Shown here: positions 1 to 6,900 of the stretch, in pieces
Position numbering within the stretch: the stretch's first letter is position 1
Layout: the number at the start of each line of letters is the position of its first letter
Assembly: GCA_012960755.1 (NCBI GenBank)
Contig: DUAT01000015.1
Coordinates: 1-7,926, forward strand
DNA length: 7,926 nt
Origin: Gammaproteobacteria bacterium
GTDB taxonomy: Bacteria > Pseudomonadota > Gammaproteobacteria > Pseudomonadales > Azotimanducaceae_A
Reading direction: 5' to 3'
Translations under genes and position numbers: made by a program
The notes under the pieces: model-generated
Told to the model about the DNA's origin: nothing
The model's input: only the letters and a program-made list of their open reading frames with translations
Database searches by the model: none

Positions 1-1
1 A

Positions 2-2101
2 GGTTTGGTTATTTGGTTTGTACTAAGCCTGACCGCCTGTGGTGGTGGCGGTGGCAGTTCGGCGATAGATAGTGAACAGCAATCGGTATCAACACCGAAT
101 AACAGTAATGGTTTGGGTAGTTGCAGTCCTGACTGTTTCCTTTCAGAGAGTGATGTTGAGCAGGTGATCGGGCAGGCTGTCTCTGAAGCAGCCGCCAGAA
201 ACGTCGATGCGACGATAGCGATAGTGGACCGGGTCGGTAACGTATTGGGTGTCTATCAGATGAGTGGTTCAGAGCCAGTTGTTACAATAACCTCCACGGC
301 TGAAATTGGTGGTCCGGTTGTTGGCGGGTTAGAGAACCTCAATTTTATTCCGGCAACGCTTGCGGCAGTTTCCAAAGCAATGACGGGGGCTTATCTCTCC
401 ACCACGAGCAACGCATTTACCACGCGAACGGCCAGCCAGATCGTGCAAGAGAACTTCAACCCCGGTGAAAGGGATGTTCCTTCAGGACCGCTTTTTGGTG
501 TTCAGTTCAGCCAGTTACCCTGTTCCGATTTTTCAACCAGGTTCACGTCAGGCGTGGGGCCTGGTCCACGTCGAGCGCCGTTAGGATTGTCGGCAGACCC
601 GGGTGGTATGCCACTTTATCTGGACGGAGTGGCAGTTGGTGGTGTCGGCGTGATAGCCGATGGCGTTTATGGGTTGGATAAAAACATTGGTGATTTCGAT
701 CATGACCTGGATGAAATAATAGCAACCGCCGCGACCGTTGGTTATGCCGCCCCTTTAGAGATACGGGCAGACCAGATTACAATCGTTGGTAAAACTGCAC
801 GCTTCAGCGATTCTTTTGTGGAAGACCTGGTCTCGACGCCATCAGATTTCAACAGCCTTACGACGTTAGAGGCGAGCGGCGCCGGGAGCTTGGTTGCGGT
901 TCCTGGCTATTACGCCGGTAGCAGCACACTCGCAGGTACGATTTTCGGAACCTCCCCATCAGGTATCAGACCTGCAGACCCTGATTTATTTGCGGATGCG
1001 AACGGCGAATCTTTGGACGCGTTTGTATTTGTCGATGGAGCTGATACTAATCGGTTCCCGGCAACTGATGCCAGTGATGCGCCGGGCGGTGATGCTGAAA
1101 ATCGGCTGACTCAGCTTGATGTTCAAACGATTATTAACGAAGCCCTTGGTGTTGCGAATCAGTCCAGAGCGCAGATCAGGGTGCCGGTCGGCTCGCAAGC
1201 CCGGGTAACGGTCTCGGTTGTTGATACCCACGGCACGATACTGGGCATGGCACGGACAAGGGATGGCCCAGTGTTCGGCTCAGATGTTTCACTACAGAAG
1301 GCGAGAACAGCGACATTTTTCTCCGGCACAGGGCGCCAAGGTAGTGTTGCCCCTGCGGATTTTCTGCGGTCTCTGCCGGAACCTTTATACCTATCACCGC
1401 TCGCTGAACCAGTTGACCTTAGCCAGCTGACGACATTGGCTAACCCGGCGCCGAGCTTCTCAGGGTATGTCACGGCCTTACAGCTTTTCCTTGGGCTACC
1501 AGGAGCGCTTGAATCGTCAGGTTCTGTTGTTGCATTTTCAGATCGTTCAGGTGGCAATTTGTCTCGCCCGAACTACCCTGATGGTCCAGGTAATGGGCCT
1601 CCAGGGCCTCTGAGCAAACCGGAAGGGGAGTGGAGTATTTTCAGTAGTGGTCTGCAGTTGGATTTGGCCTACAACGCGATCATCAACCACGTTGCATTTG
1701 TATTGGGTGCAGCGCCCGAAGTTCCGCAGAACTGTGTCGGTAACACGGGTTTCGCTGCCAGTAATGCCTTCACTGCAGTCAACACGAAAGGCATTCTCGC
1801 CAATGGCATCCAGATCTTTCCCGGCAGTGTGCCCATATTCAGGGGCGACGTATTGATTGGCGGGGTTGGCGTTTCGGGGGATGGCGTCGACCAGGACGAT
1901 ATGATTTCGTTTCTTGGCGTACATAGAGCCGGGGTGCGGCTAGGTTCAGAAGAGGGGATACCTGCACTTGGAAATGCGCCGCCGGAACTCAGGGCAGACC
2001 GGCTGGAGATACCGGGTCAATCTTCCAGATTGCGTTATGTGAATTGTCCACAGGTGCCTTTTATTGGTAGCGAAGAAACGGAGGTTTGTCGTGACCTCTA
2101 G
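2..2101 (+). CDS. Lipoprotein with two GlcG/HbpS-like (DUF336) heme-binding-type modules, 5' partial
   Basis: Numbering here starts at the TTG at position 5 (698 residues to the TAG). The first residues are a hydrophobic run ending in a lipobox, L-T-A-C, with the lipidated Cys at residue 12, followed by a Gly/Ser-rich linker. Gly at +2 fits outer-membrane sorting. Only 11 residues precede the Cys and none is basic, so the charged n-region and real start codon should lie before the window. Two GlcG/HbpS-like modules follow, at about residues 49-267 and 370-679. Each has a helix plus a strand of the type 'TIAIVDRVGNVLG' / 'TVSVVDTHGTILG', and a late 'G-x-P-hydrophobic-x-G-x-x-hydrophobic-G-G-V-G-V' signature (residues 201-216 and 607-623). 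Family members bind or degrade heme or act as redox sensors (HbpS), or are of unknown role (GlcG). The modules are larger than the usual single domain of about 140 residues. There are no CXXCH motifs. The setting before a barrel and multiheme cytochromes suggests an accessory of an outer-membrane redox complex; the actual function is unknown. Confidence 0.8.
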   Translation, partial: GLVIWFVLSLTACGGGGGSSAIDSEQQSVSTPNNSNGLGSCSPDCFLSESDVEQVIGQAVSEAAARNVDATIAIVDRVGNVLGVYQMSGSEPVVTITSTAEIGGPVVGGLENLNFIPATLAAVSKAMTGAYLSTTSNAFTTRTASQIVQENFNPGERDVPSGPLFGVQFSQLPCSDFSTRFTSGVGPGPRRAPLGLSADPGGMPLYLDGVAVGGVGVIADGVYGLDKNIGDFDHDLDEIIATAATVGYAAPLEIRADQITIVGKTARFSDSFVEDLVSTPSDFNSLTTLEASGAGSLVAVPGYYAGSSTLAGTIFGTSPSGIRPADPDLFADANGESLDAFVFVDGADTNRFPATDASDAPGGDAENRLTQLDVQTIINEALGVANQSRAQIRVPVGSQARVTVSVVDTHGTILGMARTRDGPVFGSDVSLQKARTATFFSGTGRQGSVAPADFLRSLPEPLYLSPLAEPVDLSQLTTLANPAPSFSGYVTALQLFLGLPGALESSGSVVAFSDRSGGNLSRPNYPDGPGNGPPGPLSKPEGEWSIFSSGLQLDLAYNAIINHVAFVLGAAPEVPQNCVGNTGFAASNAFTAVNTKGILANGIQIFPGSVPIFRGDVLIGGVGVSGDGVDQDDMISFLGVHRAGVRLGSEEGIPALGNAPPELRADRLEIPGQSSRLRYVNCPQVPFIGSEETEVCRDL
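8..40 (+). other. Lipoprotein signal peptide end and lipobox (LTAC)
   Basis: Codons here encode a hydrophobic segment ending Leu-Thr-Ala-Cys, a match to the lipobox pattern for signal peptidase II. The Cys codon is at 38-40. The next residues are a run of Gly, then Ser-Ser, a typical flexible tether. No Asp at +2, so retention in the inner membrane is not predicted. Confidence 0.8.
149..805 (+). other. GlcG/HbpS-like module 1 of the lipoprotein
   Basis: Residues about 49-267 of the lipoprotein. It holds an N-terminal helix (S-E-S-D-V-E-Q-V-I), the strand 'ATIAIVDRVGNVLGVYQM', a central insertion containing 'NPGERDVPSGPLFGVQFS', then the signature 'GMPLYLDGVAVGGVGVIADG' and a closing segment 'PLEIRADQITIVGKTARF'. 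The strand and the GGVGV signature are what place it in the DUF336 family. Compared with single-domain members it carries a long insertion in the middle. Confidence 0.7.
1112..2041 (+). other. GlcG/HbpS-like module 2 of the lipoprotein
   Basis: Residues about 370-679. It repeats the plan of module 1: a helix (T-Q-L-D-V-Q-T-I-I), the strand 'VTVSVVDTHGTILGMAR', a long insertion, the signature 'GSVPIFRGDVLIGGVGVSGD', and the closing segment 'PPELRADRLEIPGQSSRLRY', which matches the end of module 1 (E-x-R-A-D-x-x-x-I-x-G). The shared closing segment, beyond the usual family core, shows that the two halves arose by internal duplication. The insertion here is longer than in module 1, and the residues differ substantially, so the duplication is old. 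Confidence 0.7.
2080..2084 (+). promoter_or_regulatory. Shine-Dalgarno GGAGG deciding the GTG start of the barrel gene
   Basis: A perfect GGAGG lies six bases before a GTG at 2091, inside the last codons of the upstream lipoprotein gene. It argues against the longer reading frame that could begin at TTG 2064, and for GTG 2091. An ATG at 2109 has only a weak AGG (2100-2102) in front of it. Confidence 0.75.
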
Positions 2102-2126
2102 GTTATTAATGACTTCTAGGCTGTTA
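2091..2126 (+). repeat. 18-bp imperfect tandem duplication at the start of the barrel gene
   Basis: Copy one is 2091-2108 (GTGACCTCTAGGTTATTA) and copy two is 2109-2126 (ATGACTTCTAGGCTGTTA), differing at four positions. In protein it reads (M)TSRLL-MTSRLL, so the n-region of the signal peptide is doubled in frame, and each copy opens with a usable start codon. The lipoprotein gene ends within copy one (TAG at 2099-2101). Confidence 0.9.
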
Positions 2127-3920
2127 ATGGTCTCTCTGGCTGCATCGAGTCTCAGCGGTTACGGCGCTCAAGCTGAGCGGGTGTCGACAGTGCCGATAAT
2201 CTCGAACCTTTGCGCGGAGCAAAGTGGGCAACCTGCCAGGCGCAGGCCGGGCCTGCCCGTCGATGAATATGCCCTTCCGCCTTGCGAAGACGAATCAAAC
2301 CAGGTAGGTATCGCACCCTGGGTGGACCCATTCGGCCTTGGGCCCGCCGTGCCTGATCGATGGAGAATTGTGCAGCAGGTGGGCGTTAAGTCTAACCTCT
2401 GGGACCCGTACAACGGGCAGAACTCGCTTAAGGGTGATATACCCGTGTGGGGAGACGACTGGTTTTACAGCATCATCGCGATCTCAGATACGGTTATTGA
2501 ACCGCGGCGTTTCCCGATTCCTGTGGGTGGTGCGACTACGGCCCGGGCAAATAGTTTGGATACGATCGGTTCAGGCGAAACGACCATACTGGCTCAGAAC
2601 CTCATCATCGAAAACGTTTTTTATAAAGGCGATACCGTGTTTAGGCCTCCAGATTGGGAGTTTCGCTTTACACCGGTATTCAACATCAATCGCGTGCACG
2701 CCGATGAGGTAGGAATCCTGAACGTTGATCCTGACAAGGGTGGGCGATCTTCGAGACGCAGGACCGATACGTTTATGGGGGTCCAGGCACTGTTCGTAGA
2801 CAAACATTTACGGAATGTGTCTGACAGATATGATTTCGATAGTATTCGAGTGGGCATTCAACCTTTCTCGTCTGATTTCAGAGGGTTCCTGTTTCAGGAT
2901 TCGCAGTTAGGCGTCAGGTTGTTCGGCACCAGGGCGAACAATGTATTCCAGTACAACCTGGCCTGGTTTCGGCGTCTGGAGAAAGACACGAACTCGGGAT
3001 TGAACGATGTTACGCAATCGATTCGTGATGATGATGTGTTCGCGGCAAATATTTATTGGCAGGATTTTTTGAAGCTCGGGTTGACGTCACAGGCAACCGT
3101 CATACACAACAGAAATCGAGAACATGGTGACGTTGAATACGACAAGAACGGGTTCATCCAGCGGCCTTCGTCTTTGTTCGAAGAACGTTTCTCGCGGGAC
3201 TATGACGTTACCTATTTTGGGTACAGTGCTGATGGTCACTTTGACAGACTTAACATTTCGAGCTCCTGGTACTACGCTTATGGTGAGCAGGAAAGTACGC
3301 GGCTCCGTTCGGAAGAAGAGAAAGTTCGCGCCTGGTTTACAGCAACAGAGATGTCGTGGGATATAGACTGGTTCAGGCCAAGACTCTCTTTTCTTTATGC
3401 CTCCGGTGATGATGATCCGTTTGATCAGAGAGCAGAAGGCTTTGATGCAATATTTGAGAACCCTCAGTTCGCGGGGGCGGATACGAGTTTCTGGATTCGC
3501 CAGAATGTTCCGTTGATTGGTGGTGGTGGTGTTGTGCTGTCGGGTAGAAACGGCATTTTGCCATCACTGCGGGCCAGTAAGGAACAAGGTCAATCTAACT
3601 TCATCAATCCGGGGATCATGCTCATTGGGTTGGGTGCCGATGCTGATCTGCTGCCGCAGCTGCGGTTGTCGATGAATATCAATCATCTTAGGTTTGATAC
3701 AACAGAGGTTCTTGAGCGTCTACGTCAACAGGCGCCAATTCATAAAGCCCTGGGTGAAGATATTTCCATGTCACTGATATGGAGACCATTCATGACCCAG
3801 AATGCGGTATTCCGGCTTTCCATGGCCGGGCTCATTCCGGGGAAGGGCTTTGAAGACCTTTTCGGTGACGATGCGCGAACACCGTATTCAATTCTCTTTA
3901 ACATGACGTTGACTTACTGA
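2091..3920 (+). CDS. Outer-membrane beta-barrel protein (porin-like), 609 aa
   Basis: GTG 2091 is chosen as start because of the GGAGG at 2080-2084. This yields a compact Sec signal peptide: a short Arg-containing n-region, a hydrophobic core (about residues 11-21) and a probable cleavage after A-Q-A (residue 28). The mature protein begins with a region holding two Cys (residues 41 and 65) and a 'DPYNGQN-SLKGDIPV' segment. It then runs as many short alternating, aromatic-rich strands separated by charged loops, for example around 'FQYNLAWFRRLE', 'SSWYYAYGE' and 'RPRLSFLYASGDDDP'. It ends in a beta-signal-like 'ILFNMTLTY' with a terminal aromatic. This is the pattern of an outer-membrane barrel; the ASGDDDP...GFDAIF stretch (about residues 437-455) resembles alginate-export-type porins, but I cannot assign a family. 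There is no CXXCH. It overlaps the lipoprotein gene by 11 nt and the cytochrome gene by 1 nt. A likely role is the membrane-spanning component of a complex with the neighbouring cytochromes, though a separate transport porin is possible. Confidence 0.8.
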   Translation: MTSRLLMTSRLLMVSLAASSLSGYGAQAERVSTVPIISNLCAEQSGQPARRRPGLPVDEYALPPCEDESNQVGIAPWVDPFGLGPAVPDRWRIVQQVGVKSNLWDPYNGQNSLKGDIPVWGDDWFYSIIAISDTVIEPRRFPIPVGGATTARANSLDTIGSGETTILAQNLIIENVFYKGDTVFRPPDWEFRFTPVFNINRVHADEVGILNVDPDKGGRSSRRRTDTFMGVQALFVDKHLRNVSDRYDFDSIRVGIQPFSSDFRGFLFQDSQLGVRLFGTRANNVFQYNLAWFRRLEKDTNSGLNDVTQSIRDDDVFAANIYWQDFLKLGLTSQATVIHNRNREHGDVEYDKNGFIQRPSSLFEERFSRDYDVTYFGYSADGHFDRLNISSSWYYAYGEQESTRLRSEEEKVRAWFTATEMSWDIDWFRPRLSFLYASGDDDPFDQRAEGFDAIFENPQFAGADTSFWIRQNVPLIGGGGVVLSGRNGILPSLRASKEQGQSNFINPGIMLIGLGADADLLPQLRLSMNINHLRFDTTEVLERLRQQAPIHKALGEDISMSLIWRPFMTQNAVFRLSMAGLIPGKGFEDLFGDDARTPYSILFNMTLTY

Positions 3921-3985
3921 TGAAATATTCATTAATCGCCTGTCTCTCCCTGGTGGTGTTGCTTTGCATAGACAGTGTTGTTGCG
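3920..3985 (+). other. Sec signal peptide of the decaheme cytochrome
   Basis: Residues 1-22: Lys at position 2, then a hydrophobic stretch rich in Leu, Val and Ile, then V-V-A before S-E-S. A chance L-I-A-C at residues 5-8 fits the lipobox letters but lies too close to the start to follow a hydrophobic core, so signal peptidase I processing is preferred. Export to the periplasm is required for heme c attachment. Confidence 0.75.
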
Positions 3986-6900
3986 TCTGAGTCCAGCACA
4001 CACATAGAGAGGCACTACGAGGAAATTCCACCAGCACCCAGAGCGCAGTCAATGGCGACCGCAGTGGAGAAAAGTGCGGGGTGCCAATCCTGCCACACCA
4101 CTACTGACAGTATGACCATGCACGAAAGCCCGGGTGTGATACTTGGCTGCACAGATTGTCATGGCGGGGATTCGAGTATCGTTTCCTCTGAAGGTGATAT
4201 CAAAAACAAATCCCTCATGGAGCAGGCTCATGTCCTGCCCAGTTATCCTGATGATTGGCATTATCCACACAGCGCGAATCCGAAAGCGACCTATACGTTA
4301 TTGAATCGTGAAGCGAAGGAGTTTGTTCGTTTTGTGAATCCATCAGATTTACGGGTCGCGAAGGAAGCCTGTGGTGCCTGCCACCTTGAGACCGTGCAGG
4401 CGGCTAAACGCAGCATTATGGCCACCGGTGCTATGTTGTTCGGCGCAGCGACTTATGCAAACAATATCCTTCCATTTAAGAAATATATTTTAGGCGAAGC
4501 CTATACACCCGACGGCGAACCCAGTGCGATTAAAGGCCCACCACTGAAGGATGCGGACGCTCATTGGAATACTCATGGTATTCTGCCAATGCTTTACCCA
4601 TTACCAAGCTGGGAAACCACACCGCCGGGTGATATTTTCAGGGTGTTCGAGCGTGGTGGTAGAAATATCAGTAATCTGTTTCCTGAAACGGGACTACCCA
4701 ACGCATTGGGTTTAATACAGCGTATAGAAGAACCAGGTCGCCCCGACTTCAGGCAGTCAAACCGGGGCCCAGGGACAGGTGGGCGGATATCGGTACCGGT
4801 GCTTAACGCGCACAAGACCCGACTCAATGATCCGCTCATGTGGTTTTTGGGTACGAATGACAACCCTGGTGACTATCGGACATCGGGCTGCGGAGCCTGT
4901 CATGTCGTCTATGCCAATGATCGCGACCCAAGACATTCTGGCCCTTACGGAGAGTTTGGTCATACCGGGAAAACCCAGACCAGTGACCCGACCATATCAA
5001 GGCAAGAAGAGGGTCACCCACTCAAGCATACATTTACACGGTCGATTCCCACGGCCAGCTGTATGTCATGCCATATGCATCAACCTAATATGTTCGTTAA
5101 TTCTTATCTGGGTTACACCATGTGGGATTACGAATCTGATGCATCTGCCATGTTCCCAAAGAAACAGAAGTATCCGACTGATGAGGAGATCAGGAAGACC
5201 AATGCACGTAACCCGGAAGGTGCGGCACCGCTTGGCCTTTGGTCTGACCCTGAGTTTTCAAAAAACGTCTCGGATCTGAACCCAACACTGAAGAATACCC
5301 AGTTTGCTGACTATCACGGTCATGGTTGGAACTTTCGAGCAGTTTTCAAAAAAGACCGCAAAGGGAATCTACTGGATGCCGAAGGAGGCGTGGTTGAGCC
5401 AGATGATCCCGACAAGTTCGATAAGGCAGTGCATATGTCCAGTGTTCACCTGGATGTCGGCATGCATTGTGTCGATTGTCATTTTTCCCAGGACAATCAT
5501 GGGAATGGTCATATCTATGGCGAGGTAGCCAATGCGGTCGAAATCGATTGCGTCGATTGTCACGGCACAGCAACCGAATATCCCAGCTTGAAGACCTCAG
5601 GACCAGCAGCGCCGCCAGGTGGCACAGATCTGTCACTGATAAGAAACCCGAATGGGCAATCGAGGTTTAGCTGGAGGGAAGGGAAGCTCTTTCAGCGGAG
5701 CCTTCTCTGGCCGGATCGTGAGTGGCAGCTCAGTCTGGTGAAAGATTCAGTTAATAAGAATCATCCGCAATATAACAAGAAGGCGGCTCGTGCGAAGTTG
5801 ATGTCAAAAGATTCAAAAAACCAATCCTGGGGCACCGAAGCCACTGAATCTGAGCTGGCCCATGGCAACGACAACATGGAATGCTACAGCTGCCATCAAT
5901 CGTGGACGACGAGTTGTGGAGGGTGTCATTTGCCGATTGAGGCAAACTGGAAAACCGAAAGAAAACACTATGAAGGCGGAGCAACCAGAAATTTTGCGAC
6001 TTACAATCCGCAGGTCGTACGAGACCAGATCTTTATGCTGGGACGTCGCGGAGAGATCAACGGTGGCAGAATTGCACCCCTGCGATCCAGTTCGGCGCTG
6101 GTGTTGTCGTCTACTAATTCGAACAGGGAACGTATCTATGTGCAGCAGCCCCCGATCTCTGCAAGTGGCCTTAGTTCCCAGGCTATTAACCCACATTTCT
6201 CTCATACTGTTCGAAAGACCGAGACTCGAGTGTGCACTGACTGCCATCTGGCGGGAGATAATAGTAATAATGCCATCATGGCGCAGACGCTTGGGTATGG
6301 AACCGACTTTATCGATTTCATCGGTTTTCATACTTGGGTAGGCACTGAAGGTTCAGTAGAGGCAGTGCGGGTGACAGAATGGTCAGAGCCCCAGGCGGTA
6401 ATTGGCAGTTATCTGCAGAAAATCGTCTACCCGGATTTTTTTGAACAACATATCGAGCGGGGACTTGAATTGAAAAGAGGTCACGGTCATCACTCCGGCG
6501 AAGTTAACTGCCTGCAACTAAGGGGTGAGTACTTGTACGCAGCTGCTGGCAATAAAGGCATGGTGGTTTACGATGTTGCGAGTATTGGCAACAAAGGTAT
6601 CAGTCAAAAGATTATCAGCTCTCCCGCATCAAAACTCGGCCAGAACACCACGATAAAGAGCACTAATGCGACATGCCTTTCGATGATCACGACTCAACCG
6701 ATTGCTCCGGTACGCAATAAAGGCGAGCTAATGCGTGAAGTCAATAAGGAAAAACCAACACATCCGATCTATAACTATGTGGCAATTACTGACTCTGTTG
6801 AGGGCCTGATTCTCAGTGATGTCGGCACCCTTTCTGATGGGGAACCAAGGAACAATTTTCTTAAAAGAGCGCTTACGTGGAACGAAAATGGCGTGTTGGA

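Noticed and set aside
5..40. TTG at 5 as the true start of the lipoprotein
   Set aside because: The signal peptide would be only 11 residues with no basic residue; the frame is open to the window edge, so the start is more likely upstream.
1159..1924. Two minus-strand open frames of 125-132 codons opposite the lipoprotein gene
   Set aside because: They cover the second GlcG/HbpS-like module on the other strand, show no known motif and are best explained as shadows.
2064..2090. TTG at 2064 as start of the barrel gene
   Set aside because: It would put K-K-R-R plus a second n-region ahead of the signal peptide and has no good ribosome site, while GTG 2091 has GGAGG at ideal spacing.
3519..3530. 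GGT trinucleotide run (four copies) in the barrel gene as a phase-variable repeat
   Set aside because: A three-base unit cannot shift the frame, and a short Gly run in a loop is ordinary.
3932..3943. L-I-A-C at residues 5-8 of the decaheme cytochrome as a lipobox
   Set aside because: It sits too near the N-terminus, before the hydrophobic core; a normal signal peptidase I site follows at about residue 22.
4779..5279. A 166-codon plus-strand open frame overlapping the cytochrome in another frame
   Set aside because: Composition is that of an out-of-frame read, and the true frame through the same bases carries hemes 4 and 5.
5813..6331. A 172-codon open frame on the minus strand inside the decaheme cytochrome gene
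   Set aside because: It lies fully opposite a strong coding frame with heme motifs, has no recognisable domain and no visible ribosome site; it is a shadow of the real gene.
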